Assembly: GCA_029862005.1 (NCBI GenBank)
Contig: JAOTYD010000035.1
Location: forward strand, 1-33,542
DNA from: Gammaproteobacteria bacterium
GTDB lineage: Bacteria; Pseudomonadota; Gammaproteobacteria; GCA-001735895
Length of the DNA stretch: 33,542 nucleotides
Direction: 5' to 3'
Each line of letters opens with the position of its first letter. Position 1 is the stretch's first letter. The position numbers and the translations under genes were made by a program. The notes below the pieces were generated by a model. It was not told the DNA's origin. It saw nothing but the letters and a program-made list of their open reading frames with translations, and did not search any database. Below are positions 24,241 to 31,314 of the stretch, in pieces.

Positions 24241-24714
24241 GTGACGGATATGAAAATATACTTGGTACAACACGGCGAGGCGGTGGCCAAAGAGTTTGAC
24301 CCAGAACGTCCGCTAACCGAACAAGGTATGACGGATGTACAACGCGTTGCCAGGGCGCTCAAACATGCTGGGGTGGAGATAAAGCGGGTGATCCACAGCG
24401 GCAAGCTGCGTGCTCAGCAAACCGCAGAGATATTGGCCACCGAGATCGCGCCCATGCTGCAACTAGAGACCAGCGATCTGATTAATCCAAACGACAATCC
24501 AGGTGCGTTTGACTTGCAAACAGCCAGCGGGAGCGTGGATACTATGGTGGTCGGTCATCTGCCGTTTATGGCAAAACTGGTATCACACCTGGTAACTGGT
24601 GATGACAACTATATGCTTGTAGCCTATCAACCGGGGAGTGCCGTCTGCCTCGAATTAATTGAAAATGATAGCTGGCAGATCAACTGGATGGTAAGGCCGG
24701 AGTTACTGGGTTAA
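24241..24714 (+). CDS. sixA: SixA-like histidine phosphatase with QHG motif
   Basis: The protein has 157 residues from GTG 24241, or 154 from the ATG at 24250. Histidine-phosphatase superfamily: KIYLVQHGEA, RPLTEQGMTDVQRVARAL, VIHSGKLRAQQTAEIL and VGHLPFMAKLVSHLV. The catalytic His is kept (His11), as are the second Arg in LRAQQT and the GHLP His, but the Arg of the usual RHG motif is Gln. SixA removes phosphate from the HPt domain of ArcB or of phosphotransferase proteins in E. coli. Variants with QHG exist in the wider family. It is followed by a 343-bp gap, then the lysine-rich protein. Confidence 0.85.
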   Translation: MTDMKIYLVQHGEAVAKEFDPERPLTEQGMTDVQRVARALKHAGVEIKRVIHSGKLRAQQTAEILATEIAPMLQLETSDLINPNDNPGAFDLQTASGSVDTMVVGHLPFMAKLVSHLVTGDDNYMLVAYQPGSAVCLELIENDSWQINWMVRPELLG

Positions 24715-25057
24715 CTGGTTACTGGTAAAACATCTATAGGCCAATTTGGTAATGCTTTTTTCCTCGGCGGTGAGGATCTAATTTTCGATATTTTGAAGTC
24801 TGTTTTCTCCAACGGAGAAGCTGAAAAATGTGCACTGAGCTTAGTACTTCGGCCAGAGGCGGGCACCAAATTACCGTGTTACTTGTATTAGGCATTTCTG
24901 AAAAATAAATTGATTTCTGCGAGGCCGTGCAACAAAATCAGGTCTGGAGTTACCTGCAAGCTGGTTAGTATGAATCAATTTGGAGACAAGGAGTCATTGT
25001 CGAAAATAAAAATACGGTTAGAGACAAACTTTTCAACGTAAAATAGGAGTGATGAAA
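24715..25057. other. 343-bp gap with one dispersed-repeat copy
   Basis: No coding frame is supported. The repeat copy at 24801-24867 lies in the middle, and the 3' part (about 24960-25050) should hold the promoter and ribosome site of the lysine-rich protein gene (AGGAG at 25045-25049). Confidence 0.5.
24801..24867 (+). repeat. dispersed intergenic repeat, copy 2
   Basis: TGTTTTCTCCAACGGAGAAGC, then after a gap TGAGCTTAGTACTTCGGCC and AGAGGCGGGCACC. Upstream, TGAGGATCT matches the same position before copy 3, so these two copies share a longer left arm than the rest. Confidence 0.65.
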
Positions 25058-25537
25058 ATGGCTGTAAAGAAAAAAGTCGCAAAGAAAAAGAAGCCTGCTG
25101 CTAAGAAGAAGGCAGCTACGAAAAAGCCTACCAAGAAAAAGGTAGTTGCAAAGAAAAAGAGACCTGCTGCCAAGAAGAAGGTAGCTAAGAAGAAGAGGCC
25201 TGCAGCTAAGAAGAAGAGGTCTGTTGCCAAGAAGAAGAGGCCTGCAGCTAAAAAGAAGGTAGCTAAGAAGAAGCCTGCCAAGAAAAAGAGGCCTGCTGCC
25301 AAGAAGAAGGCAGCCAAGAAGAAGCCTGCCAAGAAAAAGAGGTCTGCTGCCAAGAAGAAGAGGCCTGCAGCTAGGAAGAAGGTAGCCAAGAAGAAGCCTG
25401 CCAAGAAGAGAGCAGCTAAGAAGAAGCCGGCCAAGAAAAAGAGGTCTGCTGCCAAGAAGAAGAGGCCTGCAGCTAAGAAGAAGGTAGCCAGGAAGAAGTC
25501 TGCCAAGAAAACGGCAGTCAAGAAGAAGCGCAAGTAA
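25058..25537 (+). CDS. lysine/alanine-rich histone H1-like (AlgP-type) nucleoprotein
   Basis: The protein has 159 residues and is nearly all Lys, Ala, Pro, Arg and Ser, in repeats of the type KKRPAAKKK, KKPAKKKR and KKVAKKK. I start at the ATG at 25058 with AGGAG 8 nt before it. Such proteins (AlgP of Pseudomonas, the histone H1-like Hc2 of Chlamydia) bind DNA non-specifically and condense it. At DNA level, AAGAAG-rich units of 24-60 bp are repeated, so the gene is prone to length change. The opposite strand is also open (Leu/Phe/Ala-rich), a mirror effect. An intrinsic terminator follows directly, so it is monocistronic. Confidence 0.9.
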   Translation: MAVKKKVAKKKKPAAKKKAATKKPTKKKVVAKKKRPAAKKKVAKKKRPAAKKKRSVAKKKRPAAKKKVAKKKPAKKKRPAAKKKAAKKKPAKKKRSAAKKKRPAARKKVAKKKPAKKRAAKKKPAKKKRSAAKKKRPAAKKKVARKKSAKKTAVKKKRK

Positions 25538-25543
25538 GTCAAC

Positions 25544-25572
25544 AAAAAGCCCTCCCCCGTTGAGGGTTTTTT
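25544..25572 (+). terminator. intrinsic terminator of the lysine-rich protein gene
   Basis: AAAAAG, then CCCTC (25550-25554), loop CCCCGTT, GAGGG (25562-25566), then six T (25567-25572). It lies 13 nt past the stop codon. With A/T runs on both sides it can work in both directions. Confidence 0.85.
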
Positions 25573-25669
25573 GTCGTCTACGGCACTACTTTCTAAGCCT
25601 TTCGGATGAGAAGCACTGAGAATCCGAGAAGGTTCGAACTCGGAAGCCTATTTTTCCGTAATGAGGATC

Positions 25670-25735
25670 TGTTTTCTCGTAAGCAGACGCTGAAACGCTA
25701 ACGCTGAGCTTTGTAGTACGGCCAGAAACGGACAC
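25670..25735 (+). repeat. dispersed intergenic repeat, copy 3
   Basis: TGTTTTCTCGTAAGCAGACG, GCTGAGCTTTGTAGTACGG and CCAGAAACGGACACTGG. It lies between the lysine-rich protein terminator and the SDR at 25781, and shares TGAGGATCT immediately upstream with copy 2. Confidence 0.7.
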
Positions 25736-25780
25736 TGGCGTTAAGTTGATGAGTAGCTCAGCTCAGGCGAACATACGATT

Positions 25781-26581
25781 ATGTCAATTCCTCCCCGAAG
25801 CCGATTCGCACTCATAACCGGAGCCACGAGTGGCATCGGGAATGGGTTCGCGCATGTGCTTGCTCAAGATGGTATAAATCTGGTCATCATAGCGAGGAAC
25901 GCGACTCGGCTTAAGGAAGTCAAGAATGAGCTCGAAGCCAAGTATTCGATCAAAGTAAAAATCATACCCAGGGACCTCGCTAATCCTGAAACCCCTTCAG
26001 AAATCTTTGAAATCTTGAAGCAAGAGGGAATCGTTCTGAGCGTACTCGTGAATAATGCAGGCTTTAACGTTTATGGTACTTTCGAAGAAACAAATCTTGA
26101 AGAAGAGATTAAGATGATACGACTTCATATCATCGCGGTGACTCATATGACGAAGCTGTTTTTGAGGCAGCGCTCTCAACAGGGGGGGAACGAAATACTC
26201 AATGTGGCTTCGATTGCTGGACTCGTGCCCGGTCCTCTGGTTTCCGTGCATTTTGCGACACGCGCTTACATTTTGAGCTTTTCACTTGCGCTTAGCAACG
26301 AGTTCCAGGGATCAGATGTACATGTGACCTGCCTTTGCCCAGGCCCGACTAAAAGTGCCTTTTTCGGCCGTGCCAACATGAGTGATGTAAGACTGGCAAG
26401 TGGCAAACCGATAAAACTAATGGAAGCGCAGACAGTCGCAGCGAATGGATACAAGGCATTGAAGAAGCGGAAGGTGATTGTTGTTCCGGGCTATCGAAAC
26501 AAAATTCTTGCATTTATGGCTGCGGTTGTACCGCGAGCATTGGCGATCAGGATAACTAGGTGGTTGATGGAGCGCAAATAG
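25781..26581 (+). CDS. short-chain dehydrogenase-like protein lacking catalytic Tyr and Lys
   Basis: The protein has 266 residues. The cofactor motif TGATSGIG (13-20), LVNNAGFNVYG and the active-site Ser144 (NVASIAG) are intact. The Y-x-x-x-K pair is not: where the family reads roughly VYYATKAYVLSFS, this protein has VHFATRAYILSFS, so His157 replaces Tyr and Arg161 replaces Lys. The fold should persist, but normal SDR chemistry is unlikely. The C-terminus (LAFMAAVVPRALAIRITRWLM) is hydrophobic and amphipathic and may touch a membrane, as in 3-ketoacyl or sterol-type SDRs. No strong ribosome site is seen. It could be a pseudoenzyme or an early pseudogene. Confidence 0.85.
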   Translation: MSIPPRSRFALITGATSGIGNGFAHVLAQDGINLVIIARNATRLKEVKNELEAKYSIKVKIIPRDLANPETPSEIFEILKQEGIVLSVLVNNAGFNVYGTFEETNLEEEIKMIRLHIIAVTHMTKLFLRQRSQQGGNEILNVASIAGLVPGPLVSVHFATRAYILSFSLALSNEFQGSDVHVTCLCPGPTKSAFFGRANMSDVRLASGKPIKLMEAQTVAANGYKALKKRKVIVVPGYRNKILAFMAAVVPRALAIRITRWLMERK

Positions 26582-26608
26582 AAGTCTAAAGTCGTTGGCT
26601 ACGAACCT

Positions 26609-26672
26609 GGTTCCTTGAAAGAAGACGCTGAGGGGTACCCGCAGAGTTACGTAGTACGGCCAGGAACGGATC
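26609..26672 (+). repeat. dispersed intergenic repeat, copy 4
   Basis: GGTTCCTTGAAAGAAGACGC, TGAGG, then GTTACGTAGTACGG and CCAGGAACGGATCTC. It lies just after the catalytically altered SDR gene. The right half is the best match to copy 3 (GTAGTACGGCCAG(G/A)AACGGA). Confidence 0.7.
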
Positions 26673-26762
26673 TCTAAATTCAAAGACCAATACATCTGGA
26701 GTTCTTTTTATATCGGCCTGTATGTGTCAAAACCACATACGGAGCGTTAAGATTACGTTCTG

Positions 26763-27524
26763 ATGAGAAAGGATAGTACAGAGCAGCTTGCCCGAGAACA
26801 TCACCCAGAGCATATAAGATTACGCCTGCAGCAGGCACCCAAATCTCAAAACGTATCTGATGCTGTTCTTGGGGGCATAGACGGATGTGTGACTACTTTT
26901 GCAGTAGTCTCAGGTGTTGTTGGTGCGGGATTACCCTCATCGGTCGCCGTGATACTTGGTTTTGCTAACCTCGTGGCCGATGGATTTAGCATGGCTGTAA
27001 GTAATTATGAATCACATCGATCAAAGCAAGAATTTATAGAAAGCGTTAGACGATCAGAAGAAAGACACATTGATTTGGTTCCCGAGGGCGAACGAGAAGA
27101 GATACGTCAGATATTCAGGGAAAAGGGTTTCGAGGGGGATGTTCTTGAGAAGATTGTATCCACGATTAGTGAAGATAAAAAGTTATGGGTAGACACTATG
27201 CTCACGGAGGAACATGGCATACATAAAATTTCACCAAGCCCATGGGCATCTGCTGGAGCTACATTTTCGGCATTCGTCGTCGTAGGGGCAGCGCCATTGC
27301 TGCCTTTTATTACGTCAACATTGCAAATACAACAGAAATTCTTCGCCAGCGCCTGTGTTGCAGGAATCATGTTCTTTATGATTGGAATGCTTAAAAGCTA
27401 CGTATTCGACAAACCTGCGATTTCGTCGGGATTTCGTACCCTACTAATCGGTGGTATTGCCGCGGGATTGGCGTTTTATACAGGATATTTACTTAGAGAG
27501 ATGTTTGGAGTAATTGGTGTTTAA
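26763..27524 (+). CDS. VIT1/CCC1 family metal-ion transporter
   Basis: The protein has 253 residues. Eukaryotic relatives load iron or manganese into vacuoles; bacterial ones are taken to export Fe/Mn. Seen: SDAVLGGIDGCVTTFAVVSGVVGA (first membrane helix), GFANLVADGFSMAVSNYES (second), a charged cytoplasmic segment rich in Glu (about 85-160, REEIRQIFREKGFEGDVLEKIV) that corresponds to the metal-binding region, then three C-terminal helices. The ATG at 26763 is used. It is flanked by intergenic gaps and looks monocistronic. Confidence 0.88.
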   Translation: MRKDSTEQLAREHHPEHIRLRLQQAPKSQNVSDAVLGGIDGCVTTFAVVSGVVGAGLPSSVAVILGFANLVADGFSMAVSNYESHRSKQEFIESVRRSEERHIDLVPEGEREEIRQIFREKGFEGDVLEKIVSTISEDKKLWVDTMLTEEHGIHKISPSPWASAGATFSAFVVVGAAPLLPFITSTLQIQQKFFASACVAGIMFFMIGMLKSYVFDKPAISSGFRTLLIGGIAAGLAFYTGYLLREMFGVIGV

Positions 27525-27601
27525 ACTTTTAGTCGCTGTTCCCGTTTTGCAGGGCTTTAAAGGCCAACTAAATTTGGTTTTTATTATGCAGGAGCAATAA
27601 T

Positions 27602-28228
27602 GTGGGCAAATCGCATGAAGGGCATTCAGGGAGGGTAAGCCTCCTACGTCGAGTCCTCTTTCTGGGTCCTCACACCTGCCCGTGGTGGTTTGCATACACT
27701 TTCGATAACCCCTTACGTAGGTTTATTCACGATCCTGTTGCAATTCTGGGCGCCTTTGTTAAGCCCGGTAATACGGTCGTTGATATTGGCTGTGGCCTGG
27801 GGTACTTCAGCCTTGCGCTTGCCGAACTTGTTGGGCCTGCTGGAAGAGTCGTGGCGCTGGACGTGCAGCCACAAATGATAGAGCGCGCTAGACACCGTGC
27901 CGAGCGACAGGGTTTAGCGAATCGTATTGAATTTCAGGTTTGTGCACCTGACAAACTTGGTGTTACCTGCCTTGTGGACTTTGCTTTGGCCTTTTGGGTT
28001 GTCCATGAAGTTGGAGATCCAGAAAGCTTACTGAGCGAGGTGCGATCGTTTCTCCAGCCGCACGGTCATCTCTTGATTGCAGAGCCGAAGGGGCATGTAT
28101 CAGCTGATCGATTTGCTGCGTCAACCAAGCTGGCTAGCTCGGTAGGTTACGCGGTGTCGGAGGGTCCGCCAGTTCAATTTAGCCGATCTGCTATATGCTC
28201 TCCAGCGCCCGAAAACATTCAGCTATAG
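27602..28228 (+). CDS. class I SAM-dependent methyltransferase
   Basis: The protein has 208 residues and starts with GTG at 27602, with GGAG 7 nt upstream. The Rossmann motif I is VVDIGCGLGYFSLALAELVG; DVQPQMIERARHRAERQG is post-I and ALAFWVVHEVGDPESLLSEV is motif II. The HDPxxxL and CPWWFAYTFDNPLR start is typical of a UbiE-like group of unknown substrate. The C-terminal QFSRSAICSPAP is in the usual place for the family, so it seems full length. It lies 77 bp after the metal transporter gene; cotranscription is possible. Confidence 0.85.
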   Translation: MGKSHEGHSGRVSLLRRVLFLGPHTCPWWFAYTFDNPLRRFIHDPVAILGAFVKPGNTVVDIGCGLGYFSLALAELVGPAGRVVALDVQPQMIERARHRAERQGLANRIEFQVCAPDKLGVTCLVDFALAFWVVHEVGDPESLLSEVRSFLQPHGHLLIAEPKGHVSADRFAASTKLASSVGYAVSEGPPVQFSRSAICSPAPENIQL

Positions 28229-28593
28229 CTCCTGCCAAGCGCCTCAGTTAATAACGAAGTTCATGTCGAATGCTTCCTGTGGGCAAACAAGTTGGGCTGT
28301 AGCCAGGGTCTGCTTCGGGTCGGTTATTGCCGCCAATTCATCGATTTTGAGCGGCAGTTTTCTCGTAAGGAGACGCTCAATTGGATGAGCTTGGCTGCAG
28401 GAATCGGCCGGGAACGGGCACCCAGGAAATTAGCTACTGTGGGATTTTCAAGAAGATTATGCTCGGAGGTGAAATGCTCCCGACCCAGGCGATCGTCCAG
28501 GCTGTCAGTTCGCAATATCCAAATCTTTCATGCACCTATCTGTGTGAGCGAGGGCTTGTCCATCTGGTAAGTCATGCGGGATAGTCCGTGAAG
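28229..28593. other. 365-bp gap with one dispersed-repeat copy
   Basis: Several short open frames exist but none has a domain, a good ribosome site or protein-like composition. Copy 5 of the dispersed repeat lies at 28347-28420. Confidence 0.5.
28347..28420 (+). repeat. dispersed intergenic repeat, copy 5
   Basis: GAGCGGCAGTTTTCTCGTAAGG, AGACGCTCAA, TGAGCTTGGCTGCAGG and AATCGGCCGGGAACGGGCACC. A left extension, ATCGATTTTGAGCGGCAG, is shared with copy 7 (ATCGAATTTGAGCGTCAG). It is the clearest full-length copy. Confidence 0.7.
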
Positions 28594-29664
28594 TTAGACT
28601 TTGCCCTGTGAGCGGGAAAATTCAAGCATACGCTCGATCGGCTTCAGCGCTTTCTTGCGTATCGACTCGTCGATATGGATCTCATGGCTAACATCATGCT
28701 CATCTTCGAGAACCGCGGCAAGGTTATCCAGGCTGTTCATTGCCATCCACGGACAATGGGCACAACTGACACAGGAGGCGCTGTCACCACCTGTTGGCAC
28801 AGCAATCAGTTTTTTACCGGGAGCCGCTTCGTGCATCTTATGAAAAAGGCCAAAATCGGTTGCAACGATCAGGGTTTTCGCTGTGGATGCTTTCGCAGCA
28901 TTGATCAGCTGCGTCGTGGAACCGACCACACTCGCCATATCAAGCACCTCGGTAGGCGACTCCGGGTGCGCAATAACCTCGGCATCAGGATGCTCCTGCA
29001 TTAGTTGTCGCAGTGAGTTTGCCTTGAACTCATCATGTACGACACAGAAACCTTGCCAGTTGAGAATGTCGGCACCGGTCTGCTTCTGCACATAATTGCC
29101 GAGATGACGATCGGGCGCAAATATAATCTTCTCGCCTCTGGCGTGCAGGTGGGCCACGATATCGACGGCATTTGATGAAGTAACCACCCAGTCAGAGCGC
29201 GCCTTGACCTCGGCACTGGTGTTGGCATAGACCATCACGGTCCTGTCGGGGTGCTGGTCGCAGAGGGCACTGAAGCTCTCGATCGGACAGCTCAGATCGA
29301 GCGAGCATTCCGCGGCCAGATCCGGCATGATTACGCGTTTTTCCGGGTTGAGAATCTTTGCTGTTTCGCCCATGAAACGCACTCCTACTACGACTAGCGT
29401 GGTTGCAGAATGGCGATTACCGTAATCAGCCATACCCAGCGAATCACCGACGTAGCCACCGGTGGCATCTGTCAGGATCTGCAGCTGCTCATCGACATAA
29501 TAATGCGTGATGAGTACCGCATTCCTCTTTTTGAGCAAGATCTTGATTGTCTCGAACAACGAGTCGCGTTGCTTTGGCGTCAAACTGCGCGGCTTGGCCG
29601 CGTGCAACGCCTTGCTACGTATATCATCGATAAGCTCAAGCGGAATTGTGGATGCTTTACCCAT
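28594..29664 (-). CDS. nadA: quinolinate synthase A
   Basis: The protein has 356 residues from the ATG at 29662-29664; a TTG at 29676 would add four. NadA condenses iminoaspartate with DHAP to quinolinate for NAD synthesis, using an oxygen-sensitive [4Fe-4S] cluster. The three cluster cysteines are in place: [22 protein letters not shown] and [10 protein letters not shown]. Also seen are [36 protein letters not shown] and [11 protein letters not shown]. NadB and nadC are not in the window, so it is a stand-alone gene here. Confidence 0.97.
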   Translation of the reverse strand: MGKASTIPLELIDDIRSKALHAAKPRSLTPKQRDSLFETIKILLKKRNAVLITHYYVDEQLQILTDATGGYVGDSLGMADYGNRHSATTLVVVGVRFMGETAKILNPEKRVIMPDLAAECSLDLSCPIESFSALCDQHPDRTVMVYANTSAEVKARSDWVVTSSNAVDIVAHLHARGEKIIFAPDRHLGNYVQKQTGADILNWQGFCVVHDEFKANSLRQLMQEHPDAEVIAHPESPTEVLDMASVVGSTTQLINAAKASTAKTLIVATDFGLFHKMHEAAPGKKLIAVPTGGDSASCVSCAHCPWMAMNSLDNLAAVLEDEHDVSHEIHIDESIRKKALKPIERMLEFSRSQGKV

Positions 29665-29823
29665 AAACAACTTCAAACGAGATAAGGATCTAGGCAGAAT
29701 AAACGACTGTTTTTAATTAAGCCATGGATTTCGATAAACCGCAATCCCGGACAAACCACTCGCTGCGCAAATTCTTAGCGCCCATTTTTGGGTGATTTCG
29801 GAAGCATTTAATCGCTTATGGGG

Positions 29824-30113
29824 GACTGATTTCTCGAAAGGAGACACTCAGTAACTGGGGTGGGAGGCAATCTTCGGCCTATTCTGTTGAAAAACTCTAA
29901 ATTTTTCTGGATGAGAAATTTATTTTCGATATTACGAATTTTAATATTTAACATACGGTTGGGAGACTAAGAACTAACGATCTCTTCCGACAAGGCAACT
30001 GGTGAGCTTACATAGTCAGTGCTAAGAGAAGTTTAGAATGCTTTGCTATATTGCAGAAAAATAGCCTTCCATTTTTATCGAGTTTTTCAACAGAATAGGC
30101 CACAAGCGGACAT
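29824..30113 (+). repeat. dispersed intergenic repeat, copy 6, split by an insertion
   Basis: Left part: GACTGATTTCTCGAAAGGAG, ACACTCAGTAACTGGG, GGAGGCAATCTTCGGCC (to 29879). Right part: GGCCACAAGCGGACATT (from 30098). Joined at one GGCC the two parts give a normal family copy, comparable to copy 7 (GAAGGCAATCTTCGGCC, then CCAATAGCGGACATT). The 218 bp in between are the inserted element. Confidence 0.7.
29880..30097. mobile_element. MITE-like element with perfect terminal inverted repeats
   Basis: The 218-bp segment begins TATTCTGTTGAAAAACTC (29880-29897) and ends with its exact reverse complement GAGTTTTTCAACAGAATA (30080-30097). GGCC flanks it on both sides, as a 4-bp target duplication would; because GGCC is palindromic, it could instead extend the inverted repeats to 22 bp. 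The AT-rich interior codes for nothing. Short length, perfect ends and insertion inside a repeat that exists uninterrupted elsewhere point to a non-autonomous element moved by a transposase encoded elsewhere. Confidence 0.7.
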
Positions 30114-30168
30114 TCATCTACTCAATTAATACCAACTATTTAGATATACGCCTATTTTTAATGCCAAC

Positions 30169-30462
30169 CTAAGCGCTCCAGGATTGACACCAGCCCCTGG
30201 CGTTAACAAGCTTCCCTGAGAATATCGCGCACCGCCCCCATTTAGCAGTCCTTGAGCCTTTGAAGAGTTGACATTCGGCACATCGTCTTGTTGCATATGG
30301 GGATTCATGGACATACTCAAGCGCTTTTGCGGCGGGACCCTCAGGATCTAGTTTCGAGTTTTCGGCCGCCAATGCAATCCCCTGGTGGGTTATATTGCTT
30401 AACGGTAAAGCAATTACCCCCGTACCAAGTACGCGTAGAAATAATCTGCGGGATTTTGTCAC
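30169..30462 (-). CDS. hip: high-potential iron-sulfur protein (HiPIP)
   Basis: The protein has 97 residues. HiPIPs are small periplasmic [4Fe-4S] electron carriers, often between the bc1 complex and a reaction centre or terminal oxidase. Residues 4-33 form a Tat signal (SRRLFLR, then VLGTGVIALPLS, cleavage near ALAAEN), as expected because the cluster is inserted before export. The four cluster cysteines are Cys61, Cys64 (C-x-x-C), Cys78 (WGRCAIF) and Cys92 (GWCQSW). Its presence hints at a respiratory chain with a HiPIP branch. It stands alone, between two large intergenic regions. Confidence 0.95.
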   Translation of the reverse strand: MTKSRRLFLRVLGTGVIALPLSNITHQGIALAAENSKLDPEGPAAKALEYVHESPYATRRCAECQLFKGSRTAKWGRCAIFSGKLVNARGWCQSWSA

Positions 30463-30835
30463 CGTGGATTCTCCTTAATATTCATTCAAATCGCCGGGTG
30501 AGGATAACATGTAATTTTGGTTTAACCTGTTGATTTATCAATACACTTTCATCTCTATGCCTTCATTGTCGCCTATGGGTCGGATATCGCCGCTGATCAA
30601 TCGAATTTGAGCGTCAGCTTTCTCAGTAACGGACTCTCATAGAACCCAGGTAGAAGGCAATCTTCGGCCAATTGATTCGGCCAATAGCGGACATTGCCAT
30701 GGCTCGGCTTGATTAAAACTCCAAAGGTAAATCGGCTTCCCAAATTTGTACCGGGGACTCTTCAACTGCATCGTTTAAACGACTCATCGTCCCGGACTGA
30801 ATGAAACAATGATTGAGGCATATAGGTCCTGGTGG
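30463..30835. other. 373-bp gap with one dispersed-repeat copy
   Basis: No gene is supported. It contains the hip promoter region and repeat copy 7 (30605-30695). Confidence 0.5.
30605..30695 (+). repeat. dispersed intergenic repeat, copy 7
   Basis: TTTGAGCGTCAGCTTTCTC, GTAACGGACTCTCA, GGTAGAAGGCAATCTTCGG, then a local duplication of TTCGGCCAAT (two copies 3 nt apart), ending AGCGGACATTGCC. It serves as an approximate empty-site model for the split copy 6. Confidence 0.7.
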
Positions 30836-31291
30836 TCAGGACGGATTATCGAATTCGATAAGGGCATCTGCCAGGCTATGAATCGTCACCACGCCCAAGT
30901 AACATTCCCCGTCAACAACAAATAAGTAACTGGTATCGCTTCGTTCCATAATCGCCAATGCCTTAACGGCAGGAGAATCGGGAGTAATCGAGAGATGGGG
31001 CTCCTGAACATAGGTATCAGCCGGACTATCGAACAGATGCCTGGTCTCGGTGCCCATGTCTTGCATGTGGGACAACTCATCTCCCAGAACCATGGCCAGT
31101 TCCACCATGAACTCCGGAAGGCAGGAACGCTTGAGGATATTTTTTAACGTAACACGCCCGACGATACGGCCGCTATCGTCACAAAACGGGAGACTGGGAG
31201 TGTTGGCACGGGAACATTCCTCGAAAATTTCTCTGACTGTCGTTCCTGGCTTCGCGACCCTGGTGGGAATCAGCACCTGCTTTACGTTCAT
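30836..31291 (-). CDS. two-CBS-domain protein
   Basis: The protein has 151 residues. Two CBS motifs form one Bateman module: residues about 1-60 (VLIPTRVAKPGTTVREIFEECSRAN, then LPFCDDSGRIVGRVTLKNIL) and 90-150 (LSITPDSPAVKALAIMERSDTSYLFVVDGECYLGVVTIHSL). CBS pairs bind adenine nucleotides and control partner proteins. The partner here is most likely the adjacent transporter, whose stop lies 23 bp upstream of this start; all three genes 30836-33236 run the same way. Confidence 0.87.
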   Translation of the reverse strand: MNVKQVLIPTRVAKPGTTVREIFEECSRANTPSLPFCDDSGRIVGRVTLKNILKRSCLPEFMVELAMVLGDELSHMQDMGTETRHLFDSPADTYVQEPHLSITPDSPAVKALAIMERSDTSYLFVVDGECYLGVVTIHSLADALIEFDNPS

Positions 31292-31314
31292 GGAAATTTA
31301 CCTGTCGTCATTGT

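Larger units (their letters stand above)
29665..30168. other. 504-bp intergenic region between nadA and hip
   Basis: It holds no supported gene. It contains the nadA promoter region, the split repeat copy 6 (29824-29879 and 30098-30113) and the 218-bp inverted-repeat element inserted in it, both listed separately. Confidence 0.6.

Noticed and set aside
25033-25545. 170-residue Leu/Phe/Ala-rich frame on the minus strand
   Set aside because: It is the exact antisense of the Lys-rich gene; AAG codons read backwards give Leu/Phe codons. It has no ribosome site and the plus-strand gene has a proper one and a terminator.
28292-28584. Two overlapping short frames between the methyltransferase and nadA
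   Set aside because: They run across repeat copy 5, lack ribosome sites and differ in frame; most likely chance.
23261-30695. CRISPR array interpretation of the repeats
   Set aside because: Copies are hundreds to thousands of bases apart, diverged and separated by genes; no cas genes are present.
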